A stretch of 64,000 bases of DNA from Thermopetrobacter sp964430935. GTDB taxonomy: Bacteria; Pseudomonadota; Alphaproteobacteria; Rhizobiales; Aestuariivirgaceae. The notes under the pieces are model-generated. The model was not told the origin of the DNA. It did no database searches and was given only the letters and a program-made list of their open reading frames with translations. Location: the NCBI GenBank assembly GCA_964430935.1, contig CAYSHK010000051.1, positions 59,389-123,388 on the forward strand. Reading direction: 5' to 3'. The position numbers and the translations under genes were made by a program. Of the stretch, positions 25,276 through 33,558 are shown piece after piece; the stretch's first letter is position 1, and the number at the start of each line of letters is the position of its first letter.

Positions 25276-27698
25276 AGTTCACGCTCAGGTGGCTGAAGGA
25301 ATATCTCGACACCGACGCCTCGCTGGACGAGATCGTCGATGCGCTCAACACCATCGGTCTCGAGGTCGAGGAAGTGAAGGATCCCGGGGCCGAACTGAAG
25401 GACTTCACCGTGGCCCGCATCCTTTCGGCGGAAAAGCATCCGGACGCCGACAAGCTGAAGGTCTGCCGCGTGGAGACGAAGGACGGCGAGGTGCAGGTGG
25501 TCTGCGGCGCCCCCAATGCGCGGGCCGGTCTCGTGGGCGTCTTCGCCCCTCCCGGCACCCACGTTCCGGGCACCGGCCTCGACCTGAAGGTGGCGAAGGT
25601 GCGGGGCGTGGAATCGGCCGGGATGATGTGTTCCGAGCGCGAGCTCATGATCTCCGACGATCACGAGGGCATCATCGAGCTGCCGGAGGACACGCCGATC
25701 GGCCTGGCCGCCGCGAAGGCGCTGGGCGTGGACGATCCGGTGATCGAGATCGCAATCACGCCGAACCGTCCGGACGCCCTGGGCGTCTACGGCATCGCGC
25801 GCGATCTCGCGGCCCGCGGACTGGGCGAGCTGAAGCCGCTGCGCGACGACACCTTCGAGGGAACCTTCGACTCGCCCATCCGGGTGCATCTGGATTTCCC
25901 GGACGGGGACAACACGCCCTGCCCGCATTTCGTGGGCCGGTACTTCCGGGGCGTGAAGAACGGTCCCTCGCCGGAATGGCTGCAGCGGCTGCTGACGGCC
26001 ATCGGTCTCAGGCCCATCTCGGCGCTGGTCGACATCACCAATTTCATGACCTACGCCTACAATCGTCCGCTGCACGTCTTCGACGCCGACAAGGTGAAGG
26101 GCGACATCCACGTGCGTCCGGCCCGCGCGGGCGAAAGGCTGCTCGCCCTGGACGGGCGGGAATACGAGCTGGAGGAAGGCATGACCGTCATCGCCGACGA
26201 GGCGGGCCCCGAGGCCCTCGGCGGCATCATCGGCGGCGAGCATTCCGGATGCACGGAGGAAACGACCGACGTCTTCCTGGAGGTGGCCTATTTCGATCCC
26301 ATCCGCACGGCCATGACCGGGCGCAAGCTGAACATCATGACCGACGCCCGCTACCGTTTCGAGCGGGGGGTGGATCCGGCATTCCTGCACAAGGCCGCCG
26401 ACCTGGCCACCCAGCTCATCCTCGAGCTGTGCGGTGGCGAGGCCTCCCGCATCGTGGAGGCGGGCAGTCCCGCGGTGCCGCCGCGCGATGAGCGCACCTT
26501 CACCCTGCGCCGCGACCGCGTGCGCACGCTCGGCGGCATCGAGGTTCCCTTCGAGCGCCAGAAGGAGATCCTGGAGAAGCTCGGCTTCGAGGTGGAGGAG
26601 ACCGACGGCGGGCTCTCCGCCGTGGCCCCGACCTGGCGGCCCGACATCCATGGCGAGGCCGATCTGGTCGAGGAGATCGTGCGCATCGTGGGGCTGGACG
26701 AGATTCCCTCCGCGCCCATGGAGCGGCCGCACGCCATCGCCCGGCCGGTGCTGACGGATCTGCAGAAGCGCATGGTGCGCGCGCGCAGACGGCTCGCCGA
26801 GCGCGGCCTTCTGGAAGCTGTCTCCTATTCCTTCCTGCCGAAACGGCACGCGGAGCTGTTCGGCGGAGGCGCGCGCGAACTGGAGCTGGCCAATCCCATC
26901 TCCACGGAGCTTTCGGACATGCGCCCCTCCCTGCTGCCCAACCTGATCGCGGCGGCCGGGCGGAACGTGGCGCGCGGCCTGTCGGACGTGCGTCTCTTCG
27001 AGGTGGGCAGCATCTATCTCTCCGACGAACCCGAGGGAGAGAAGGTCGTGGCCGGCGGCATCCGCCGCGGATTCTCCGGTCCGCGCCATTGGGCCCGCGC
27101 GCGCCGGGCGGTGGACGTCTTCGACGCCAAGGCCGACGCGCTGGCGGTTCTGGAGGCGGCGGGCGCGCCGGTCTCCTCGCTCCAGATCGCGCAGGGGAAC
27201 GCTCCGGAGTGGTATCATCCGGGACGGTCGGGACTCGTCACGCTGGGGCCGAAGAACGTTCTGGCCCATTTCGGCGAGATCCATCCGCGGGTTCTGGAGG
27301 CCATGGGCGTCAAGGGACCGCTTGTCGGCTTCGAGGTCCTTCTGGAGAACATTCCCGCCGCCCGCCGCAGGGGCACGGCCCGTCCGGCGCTGGAAGCCTC
27401 GGACCTCATGCCCGTGAAGCGCGATTTCGCCTTCGTGGTGGATGCGTCCGTGCCGGCGGCGAAGATCGTCCAGGCGGCGAAGGGCGCCGACAAGACGCTG
27501 ATCTCCGAAGTTTCCGTCTTCGACGTCTTCGAGGGCGCGAAGGCGGAAAGTCAGCTGGGGGAGGGCAAAAAGTCCGTGGCCATCGAGGTCACCCTGCAAC
27601 CCCGGGAGAGAACGCTGACCGACGAGGAGATCGCGGCCGTCGCGGACAGGATCGTGGAAAAGGTGCGCAAGGCCACCGGGGCGGAGCTGCGCGGCTGA
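25272..27698 (+). CDS. pheT: Phenylalanyl-tRNA synthetase beta subunit
   Basis: 808 aa, the long bacterial form. Domains in order: N-terminal EMAP-like tRNA-binding domain (about residues 40-150), B3/B4 editing domain (about 210-390, with RHAGERLLALDG-like core), B5 domain (about 400-475), inactive class II-like core, and C-terminal ferredoxin-fold anticodon-binding domain (DLMPVKRDFAFVVDASVPAA to LTDEEIAAVADRIVEKV). No gaps or frameshifts are seen. A terminator follows. Confidence 0.97.
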   Translation: MKFTLRWLKEYLDTDASLDEIVDALNTIGLEVEEVKDPGAELKDFTVARILSAEKHPDADKLKVCRVETKDGEVQVVCGAPNARAGLVGVFAPPGTHVPGTGLDLKVAKVRGVESAGMMCSERELMISDDHEGIIELPEDTPIGLAAAKALGVDDPVIEIAITPNRPDALGVYGIARDLAARGLGELKPLRDDTFEGTFDSPIRVHLDFPDGDNTPCPHFVGRYFRGVKNGPSPEWLQRLLTAIGLRPISALVDITNFMTYAYNRPLHVFDADKVKGDIHVRPARAGERLLALDGREYELEEGMTVIADEAGPEALGGIIGGEHSGCTEETTDVFLEVAYFDPIRTAMTGRKLNIMTDARYRFERGVDPAFLHKAADLATQLILELCGGEASRIVEAGSPAVPPRDERTFTLRRDRVRTLGGIEVPFERQKEILEKLGFEVEETDGGLSAVAPTWRPDIHGEADLVEEIVRIVGLDEIPSAPMERPHAIARPVLTDLQKRMVRARRRLAERGLLEAVSYSFLPKRHAELFGGGARELELANPISTELSDMRPSLLPNLIAAAGRNVARGLSDVRLFEVGSIYLSDEPEGEKVVAGGIRRGFSGPRHWARARRAVDVFDAKADALAVLEAAGAPVSSLQIAQGNAPEWYHPGRSGLVTLGPKNVLAHFGEIHPRVLEAMGVKGPLVGFEVLLENIPAARRRGTARPALEASDLMPVKRDFAFVVDASVPAAKIVQAAKGADKTLISEVSVFDVFEGAKAESQLGEGKKSVAIEVTLQPRERTLTDEEIAAVADRIVEKVRKATGAELRG

Positions 27699-27735
27699 AC
27701 CGTCTCTTCAGGGGTTTGCGCCATTCCGGAAAAAC

Positions 27736-27766
27736 GCCGGTGTCCCGCAGGGGGCACCGGCATTTT
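27736..27766 (+). terminator. Rho-independent terminator after pheT
   Basis: An 11-bp stem with one G-T pair (GCCGGTGTCCC / GGGGCACCGGC), a 4-base loop and then ATTTTC; AAAA precedes it, so it may also act for the convergent dnaA transcript. Confidence 0.75.
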
Positions 27767-27874
27767 CATGTGTGGAAGATGTGGAAGATTCCGTGGATAC
27801 GCACCTGACAACCTGTTCGGAACCCGTGCGGAACCTGTGGATACCGCGCGGGAAAACGTACTTCGCGCCCTCCT

Positions 27875-29308
27875 TCAGCCCTGTTCGATGATGCGCGTGA
27901 GCAGATCGATCTCGCTCTTGAGCTTCTCGTTGGAAGCCAGTTCCCGTTCGATCTTGCGGACCGCATGCAGCACCGTGGAATGGTCGCGGCCTCCGAAGCG
28001 GCGGCCGATCTCGGGCAGCGAGCGGGGGGTGAGCTTCTTGGCCAGATACATGCCTATCTGCCGGGGCAGCACGATGGACCGGGCGCGGCGCGGAGAGAGC
28101 AGATCGGATTTCGGCACGTTGTAGTGCCGGCCCACCACCCGCAGGATGTCGTCGATCCGCACCGGCTGGTTGCCGGCGGGGCGCGCCAGGTCGCGCAGGG
28201 CGCGGGCCGCGGCGTCGACCCCGATGCGTCCGGCCCCCATGAGCTGGCAGTGGGCGATGACGCGGTTCAGCGCGCCTTCCAGTTCGCGGCCGCCACCGGT
28301 GATGGCGCCGGCGATGTAGTCGAGCACCTCCTCGCCGATCTCCAGCGTCGGATCCTTGCGGCGCGCCTGCTCCAGCTTGTAGCGCAGGATGGCGCGGCGC
28401 AGCTCCTGGTCCGGCTTCTCGATGTCCACCACCAGTCCGCCGACAAGGCGCGAGCGCATGCGCTCGTCGATCTTGTCGAGCTGGTGGGGCGGCACGTCGG
28501 CAGCGATGACCACCTGCCGCTTGGCGTCCACCAGCGAATTGAAGGTGTGGCAGAACTCCTGCTGCATGGTCTTGCCCTGCAGGAACTGGAAATCGTCGAT
28601 CAGCAGCACGTCGATCGACTGGAAGGAGTCCTTGAAGGCCAGCATGTCCCGCGCCTTCAGGGCGGCGAGGAAATTGTACATGAAGCGCTCGGCGGAGATG
28701 TAGAGGATGCGCCGCTGCGGCATGTTCTTCCTGATGTGCCAGGCGATGGCGTTCAGCAGATGCGTCTTGCCCAGACCGGCCGAGGAATGGATGAACAGCG
28801 GATTGATGCTGACCGGCGCGCCGGAGGGCGTTTCGGCGACCCGCCGCGCCGCGGCATGAGCCAGGCCGTTGGACGGGCCGGTGACGAAGGTTTCGAAGGT
28901 CAGCGCCGGATCCAGCGGCGAGCCGCGCTCCACGCCGTGCACCGCGGGAGCCGCCGTGGCCGCCGTGCCCGCCGAGGCGGTGGCGGGTGCGGCAGTGGTG
29001 CCGCCCTCCACGGCACGGGGAGCCTCCGGACGGGGCCGCGCCGCGGACCGCACGTGCAGAGACAGAACCCGCACGCCATCGAACTCGCTTTCGCAGATCC
29101 GCTGCAGCAGATCCCGGTAGTGGGTCTCGATCCAGCTTTTCAGGAATTTCGTGGGAACGGACAGCACGAGGCTGCCATCACGGACATCCTCCAGTTCCAT
29201 CCGTCCGAACCAGCTCGAGAACAGATCCTTGCCCAGCTCCGCACGCAGCCTCTCCCTGACCTTCCGCCATTTCTCCTGCACGGCGTCATCCGCCTTGACA
29301 TTATCCAT
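27875..29308 (-). CDS. dnaA: Chromosomal replication initiator DnaA
   Basis: 477 aa from ATG 29308 (MDNVKADDAVQEKW); upstream in-frame sequence is not conserved. Domain I (residues 10-85) ends in a variable Pro/Ala-rich linker (about 95-135). The AAA+ domain III has Walker A GLGKTHLLNAIAW and Walker B VLLIDDFQFLQGK, and domain IV has the DNA-binding signature GRDHSTVLHAVRKIE. DnaA binds DnaA boxes at oriC to open the duplex. Four DnaA-box-like sequences lie at and upstream of its start codon, consistent with autoregulation. It is convergent with pheT. Confidence 0.97.
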   Translation of the reverse strand: MDNVKADDAVQEKWRKVRERLRAELGKDLFSSWFGRMELEDVRDGSLVLSVPTKFLKSWIETHYRDLLQRICESEFDGVRVLSLHVRSAARPRPEAPRAVEGGTTAAPATASAGTAATAAPAVHGVERGSPLDPALTFETFVTGPSNGLAHAAARRVAETPSGAPVSINPLFIHSSAGLGKTHLLNAIAWHIRKNMPQRRILYISAERFMYNFLAALKARDMLAFKDSFQSIDVLLIDDFQFLQGKTMQQEFCHTFNSLVDAKRQVVIAADVPPHQLDKIDERMRSRLVGGLVVDIEKPDQELRRAILRYKLEQARRKDPTLEIGEEVLDYIAGAITGGGRELEGALNRVIAHCQLMGAGRIGVDAAARALRDLARPAGNQPVRIDDILRVVGRHYNVPKSDLLSPRRARSIVLPRQIGMYLAKKLTPRSLPEIGRRFGGRDHSTVLHAVRKIERELASNEKLKSEIDLLTRIIEQG

Positions 29309-29395
29309 TGTTCTTATGCCGCCTTTCCTGTCCACGGTTTCCACATCCTGCGAGGCAAAGCTCTCCCGGCTGCGGAACATGCCTGCATGTCCACA
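29301..29395. promoter_or_regulatory. Cluster of DnaA-box-like 9-mers at the dnaA 5' end
   Basis: Four near matches to TTATCCACA on the + strand: TTATCCATT (29301), CTGTCCACG (29328), GTTTCCACA (29337) and ATGTCCACA (29387). Three have seven of nine matching bases and CTGTCCACG has six. Two of them abut. Such clusters occur in dnaA promoters (autorepression) and origins. Confidence 0.45.
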
Positions 29396-30086
29396 TGATC
29401 CGAAAAACCATTCTGGAGTCCGTACCGGTCCCGAGTATCGGGACATCCCCCCGGCCCGTACCGGAAGCTCCGGCCGGTTTAGGAAGGAGCGGCCCGCGCG
29501 CTGCCTCCGGACACGTCCCCCCTTTCCCCGGAATATCTTCCGGAGGCGATGGTCCTTCCGCTCCTGTACCTGTTCAACCGCTGCATAGTGCCCCCATGCG
29601 CTAGTCGTGGATCCCGAAGCCTCCCCCGTCATCCCCCTCCACCTGCCGATGGAAACGGACTGCGGGCAAGATTCGAGCCGTCACGCGCCGACACGTACGC
29701 TCACGCGAACCGTACAGCGCGCACTCACTCGAAAGCCGGAACACCCCTACCGGGAACCGGCCCTACTCCCTAATCAAACGCTTTTCCCCTGCCCCAGCCA
29801 GACGCCCCAGTTCTGTTTCATGCCCCTGTTCGCGATAGGTGGCCTTATTGCTTCCGGGTCTGGCGTTGCAAGTGACCTGGCACGATCGCATGCCCCAGGA
29901 GAGCCTTCAACCGCACCGGATCGGGTGTGCCATTCAGTTGCAGCGGGTGCCGCCCGACTGCATGGCCACTATAAATTTTCGGGCGCGGGGCAGGCAACGG
30001 TTTAGTTCCGCGACGGACCGCCGCCGCCAAACCTTAACGTTGCAATACCAAAAAATCCGTCCACTGATTGACTGTGGCAAAATGTT

Positions 30087-30306
30087 GAATCCCCTGCGAG
30101 AATCGTTCGGTGTGACATTATCGCTACAGCGCGGGGGAATGTATCGCCATGATCCTTCCGCTCCCCCGCCCGCCGCCCGGAATCTCCGCGACAAAATTCC
30201 CATTCTCAGGCCATGACGGCAAATCATTGATTCTTATTGTATTTTTGAGTCATCTTGTTTCTATTGGAGCGCGCGCGTTCAACTTTATGCACGCATCGGA
30301 AGAATC
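30087..30306. promoter_or_regulatory. Cluster of six GANTC (CcrM-type) methylation sites
   Basis: GANTC occurs at 30087, 30100, 30180, 30229, 30247 and 30302. In alphaproteobacteria CcrM methylates this site and its hemimethylation state couples gene expression to replication; clusters mark cell-cycle promoters and origins. Six in 220 bases is several times the chance density for this base composition. Confidence 0.55.
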
Positions 30307-30416
30307 CCCCACAACCTCCTGAAAGAACGAGGCTTTTACTTTCTGTTAAGAAATTGGTCAAAGTTTTGTCACAATTATGACCGCCTCCGCACGCATTGCG
30401 CGCACCATCGTTGTGA

Positions 30417-30433
30417 CATGACGCTACGTCATG
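30417..30433. promoter_or_regulatory. 17-bp perfect palindrome
   Basis: CATGACG-CTA-CGTCATG, nested inside a looser GTGAC...GTCAC pair. It is symmetrical enough for a dimeric regulator. It lies downstream of trpB2 and far upstream of dnaA; the binding protein is unknown. Confidence 0.35.
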
Positions 30434-30540
30434 CCATTCCGTCACGTCCACGATGCGGGCGGGGGCGCTCCATGTCCGAAATGCCGGATTGAGGCCGCAA
30501 ATCCGACACGGATGCGGTGCTTTCTATGAGCATGACGGAA

Positions 30541-30570
30541 CGGGCGGACGACCTTCCGGCCGTCCGCCCC
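30541..30570 (-). terminator. Hairpin after the TrpB2 gene
   Basis: A perfect 9-bp stem (GGGCGGACG / CGTCCGCCC) with a 10-base loop 35 bases past the stop. There is no T-run on the leftward side, so termination strength is uncertain. Confidence 0.5.
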
Positions 30571-30603
30571 GGGCAAATCCGATGGTATGGAAAGTCCGTC
30601 CGT

Positions 30604-31965
30604 TCAGCCGACTTCGGGAAGGGATCCGAGGGCCGCCTCCAGCGCTTCGGGATCGTAGTCCCTGTCCTCCAGCCGCCCCGCGAAATAGTCCTCGTAGGCG
30701 GAGAGGTCGAGGAAGCCATGGCCGGAGAGGTTGAACAGGATGACCCGCGCCTCGCCCCTCTCCTTCGCGTCGAGCGCCTCGTCGATGGCGGCGCGCACCG
30801 CATGGGTGCTTTCGGGCGCGGGCACGATGCCCTCCGCCCGGGCGAACGTGATGCCCGCCTCGAAGCTCGGATTCTGATGCACGGCGACGGGCGTGACCTC
30901 GCCCAGCTCCACCAGATGGGAGACCAGAGGCGCCATGCCGTGATAGCGGAGTCCGCCGGCATGGAAGCCCGGAGGCATGAAGGTGTGGCCGAGGGTGTGC
31001 ATCTTCATCAGCGGGGTGAGATGTTCGGTGTCGCCGAAATCGTAGGCGTATCTGCCGCGGGTCATGGTGGGGCATGCGGCGGGTTCCACGGCCACCGCGC
31101 GGACCTTCCTTCCGCCCCGGAGCCCCTCGCCGATGAAGGGGAAGGCCAGACCGGCGAAATTCGAGCCTCCACCGGCGCAGCCGATGACCACATCCGGATA
31201 TTCCCCGGCCATCTCCATCTGCGCCATGGCCTCCCGGCCGATGACCGTCTGGTGCAGCAGCACGTGGTTGAGCACGCTGCCCAGCGCATACTTCGTATCG
31301 TCATGGGTGGCGGCGACCTCCACCGCCTCGGAAATGGCGATGCCGAGGGAGCCGGGGCTGTCCGGATCGCGTTCCAGGACGGCCCGTCCGGCATTGGTGG
31401 TATCGGTGGGCGAGGCCAGGCATTTCGCCCCGTAGGTTTCCATGAGGACCCGCCGGTAGGGCTTCTGGTGATAGGACACCTTCACCATATAGACGAGCAC
31501 CTCAAGTCCGAAGTGCGCGCCCGCGAAGGCCAGAGAGGATCCCCACTGTCCCGCGCCCGTCTCCGTGGAGAGCTTCCTCACCCCTTCGCGCGCATTGTAG
31601 AAGGCCTGCGCGACGGCGGTGTTCGGCTTGTGGGAGCCGGAGGGGGACACGCCCTCGTACTTGTAATAGATGTGCGCGGGGGTATCGAGCACCCTTTCCA
31701 GATTGCGCGCACGGTAGAGCGGAGAGGGCCGCCACAGACGGTAGACCTCGCGCACCGGGGCGGGGATCTCGATCTCCCGTTCGACGGAGACCTCCTGTTC
31801 GATGAGCGCCATGGGGAACAGCGGCGCCAGATCATCGGGGCCGAGCGGCCGGCCCGTTCCCGGATGCAGAGGTGGATCCAGGGGCTTCGGAAGATCGGCC
31901 GCGATGTTGTACCAGAATTTCGGCAGGCGGCTTTCGTCCAGCAGATACTTCACCGTTTCCGACAT
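30604..31965 (-). CDS. TrpB2-type tryptophan synthase beta-like enzyme
   Basis: PLP enzyme of 453 aa. The PLP lysine is Lys113 in SPSGSHKPNTA and the phosphate-binding loop is IGCAGGGSNFAG. The long N-terminal region (LYRARNLERVLDTPAHIYYK) and length place it with TrpB2 rather than TrpB1. TrpB2 makes tryptophan from indole and serine and works without the usual TrpA partnership. No trp genes are nearby, so it stands alone. AAGGAGG precedes the ATG at 31965. Confidence 0.88.
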   Translation of the reverse strand: MSETVKYLLDESRLPKFWYNIAADLPKPLDPPLHPGTGRPLGPDDLAPLFPMALIEQEVSVEREIEIPAPVREVYRLWRPSPLYRARNLERVLDTPAHIYYKYEGVSPSGSHKPNTAVAQAFYNAREGVRKLSTETGAGQWGSSLAFAGAHFGLEVLVYMVKVSYHQKPYRRVLMETYGAKCLASPTDTTNAGRAVLERDPDSPGSLGIAISEAVEVAATHDDTKYALGSVLNHVLLHQTVIGREAMAQMEMAGEYPDVVIGCAGGGSNFAGLAFPFIGEGLRGGRKVRAVAVEPAACPTMTRGRYAYDFGDTEHLTPLMKMHTLGHTFMPPGFHAGGLRYHGMAPLVSHLVELGEVTPVAVHQNPSFEAGITFARAEGIVPAPESTHAVRAAIDEALDAKERGEARVILFNLSGHGFLDLSAYEDYFAGRLEDRDYDPEALEAALGSLPEVG

Positions 31966-32062
31966 GGGGCTCCCCTCCTTGTAATGCCATCTTTTCATGT
32001 ACGGCCCTGCGTGGTGGCCTTGCGGCATTGTGCATGATGCGGGGGGCATGACAACCCATACG

Positions 32063-32099
32063 AAAAGGCGGGAGGGGGCTTCCGCCATTCCCTCCCGCC
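32063..32099 (-). terminator. Terminator of the YeeE/YedE operon
   Basis: A perfect 10-bp stem (GGCGGGAGGG / CCCTCCCGCC) followed leftward by TTTTCG, about 55 bases past the last YeeE/YedE stop codon. Confidence 0.75.
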
Positions 32100-32152
32100 G
32101 GTGTTTCCGGGGTGTCGTGGACGGCGGAACGCGGCCCGCCGCCCTTCATCGT

Positions 32153-32752
32153 TCACTCCGCCGCCGTGGCCCGCCGGCCGACCCGGCAGCGCAGGCAGTC
32201 CGGCAGAACGAAGGCCAGGGCGATGAAGCCCAGCCCCATGGCGATTCCCGCCCACTCGCCGGGGATCGCGGTGATCAGCGCCGGATAGTCCGTTCCGGCG
32301 ATGGGGAAGATGGTGACCTTGCCTCCCGCGATCTTCGCCAGCACGCCGGTGGACTTCACCCAGCCGTAGGCGAGCATGTAGGCGAAGGCGCCCAGCAGGC
32401 CGCCCCCGATGAAGAACAGGGCGTCCTTGCGGCCGGTCGCCGCCGCGGTCACGGACGTGCCGGGGCAGTAGCCCGAGACGGCGAAGCCCGCGCCGAGCAG
32501 GATGCCGCCCAGGATGACGCCCCAGTTGGCCGTCTTGATGTGGACGTGCGCCGGATCGACGATGCCGGTCAGAAGGCCGGCGAAGAGCAGCACCTGCGCC
32601 ACGCCGATCGCCAGCAGGATGACCTTGGCGAGGTGCAGCCGCGACAGGCGCAGCATATGGATGATCAGGTTCGGATTGGTGGCCCCGGCCCGGTCGAGAG
32701 CGAAGCCGAAGGCGCCGCCGAGCAGCAGTGCGAGCAGAATCTTCATGGACAT
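32153..32752 (-). CDS. YeeE/YedE-type sulfur transport membrane protein (second half)
   Basis: 199 aa, about five membrane helices. The motif GYCPGTSVTAAATGRKDALF places its conserved cysteine in the sulfur-relay position of the YeeE/YedE fold, in which sulfur compounds such as thiosulfate are passed along cysteines through the membrane. Many bacteria split the transporter into two half-size proteins, as here with the gene just upstream (4-base gap). The C-terminal LPDCLRCRVG adds two further cysteines. The link to sulfur import is known for the family; the ion imported here is inference. Confidence 0.85.
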   Translation of the reverse strand: MSMKILLALLLGGAFGFALDRAGATNPNLIIHMLRLSRLHLAKVILLAIGVAQVLLFAGLLTGIVDPAHVHIKTANWGVILGGILLGAGFAVSGYCPGTSVTAAATGRKDALFFIGGGLLGAFAYMLAYGWVKSTGVLAKIAGGKVTIFPIAGTDYPALITAIPGEWAGIAMGLGFIALAFVLPDCLRCRVGRRATAAE

Positions 32753-32756
32753 GGCT

Positions 32757-33320
32757 TCAGGCCTCCTCTGCCGGATAGAGCCAGATGGCGGTGGGTATCG
32801 CCGTCAGGAACGCGGCGATGGTGAACAGGAATCCGGAGTACGCCATCTGCATGATGCCGCTCATCATATGGCCGGATGTGCAGCCCCCGGCCAGACGGGC
32901 CCCGAAGATCACCACGAAGCCCGCTGCGAAGGCGGCCAGATACCGCTTCCATGGTGCATCCCCGAAATTCGCCCTCCAGATCTCCGGCATGGTGCGCTCC
33001 CGACGCCCCACGCCACCGCGGAGAAAGGCGGAAACGGCCGCGCCGACGATCATCGCGATGACGAAGACGAAGCTGTAGTTCAGGGGATTGGCAACATTTT
33101 TGGCGTATTTGCCGCCCCCCTTGTTGAGATAGGGATTGGGGCTGGCATAGCCATGCTTCGCCGCGGGATCCTCCACGACGATCTGCGGATTCACGGCATC
33201 CCATACGATCCCGTCCAGGATGACGAACTGGGTGGAAACCCCGATGGGCTTGACCAGCAGCACGGCGGCGAAGAACACGAGGCCGAGCAGCAGGCCGCCC
33301 CACTTCCAGGAAAGGGTCAT
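32757..33320 (-). CDS. YeeE/YedE-type sulfur transport membrane protein (first half)
   Basis: 187 aa. N-terminal helix (about residues 8-26), an extracytoplasmic loop of about 55 residues (VNPQIVVEDPAAKHGYASPN), then three helices. The signature GARLAGGCTSGHMMSGIMQ carries the conserved relay cysteine of the YeeE/YedE family. The start at 33320 has an AAGGGAG site. It is the first gene of a two-gene operon and is preceded by a perfect AT-rich palindrome. Confidence 0.86.
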   Translation of the reverse strand: MTLSWKWGGLLLGLVFFAAVLLVKPIGVSTQFVILDGIVWDAVNPQIVVEDPAAKHGYASPNPYLNKGGGKYAKNVANPLNYSFVFVIAMIVGAAVSAFLRGGVGRRERTMPEIWRANFGDAPWKRYLAAFAAGFVVIFGARLAGGCTSGHMMSGIMQMAYSGFLFTIAAFLTAIPTAIWLYPAEEA

Positions 33321-33375
33321 CGTTCCGACTCCCTTGGTGATTGAAACTTTCGGATCTGTCGCGATTCGTTTCTTT

Positions 33376-33393
33376 TATTAGAAAAACCTAATA
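33376..33393. promoter_or_regulatory. AT-rich palindrome upstream of the YeeE/YedE operon
   Basis: TATTAG - AAAAAC - CTAATA, a perfect inverted repeat about 55 bases before the operon's first start codon. AT-rich palindromes of this kind are typical of ArsR-family repressors, and BigR-like sulfide sensors control YeeE/YedE genes elsewhere. The regulator is not in this window. Confidence 0.5.
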
Positions 33394-33558
33394 TGATGCA
33401 CGCGGTTTTCAAGCGGACATTGCAGATGACATTTCGCCATGCAGAATGCCTGAATGCGGAACGTCGGTTGTCGGCGAACCGGGTTCGATAGTGGACGCAC
33501 CGGATTTTGCACCGGTGGGCGGAACGGACTAACATGGGGCGGTACAACGGAGACCGGC

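Larger units (their letters stand above)
29309..30603. other. 1.3 kb non-coding region upstream of dnaA; candidate origin or cell-cycle promoter region
   Basis: No protein-like ORF or RNA gene is recognised. Composition changes along it: GC-rich near dnaA, then distinctly AT-rich from about 30010 to 30380 (for example TTGATTCTTATTGTATTTTT). Six GANTC sites fall within 30087-30306. Palindromes occur at 29429-29443 (TCCCGA/TCGGGA), 29528-29543 (CCGGAA/TTCCGG) and 30417-30433 (CATGACG/CGTCATG). Together with the DnaA-box-like cluster this looks like a replication origin or a complex dnaA control region. Alphaproteobacterial origins are often not next to dnaA, so this is only a candidate. Confidence 0.4.

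Noticed and set aside
29309..29632. N-terminal extension of DnaA
   Set aside because: The open frame continues upstream but lacks DnaA domain I similarity; the conserved start is MDNVKADDAV at 29308.
30224..30451. Leftward 75-codon ORF upstream of dnaA
   Set aside because: It runs through the AT-rich, GANTC-rich segment, has no ribosome site, and the composition is not protein-like.
30517..32037. Rightward 506-codon ORF opposite the TrpB2 gene
   Set aside because: Antisense shadow of a conserved PLP enzyme.
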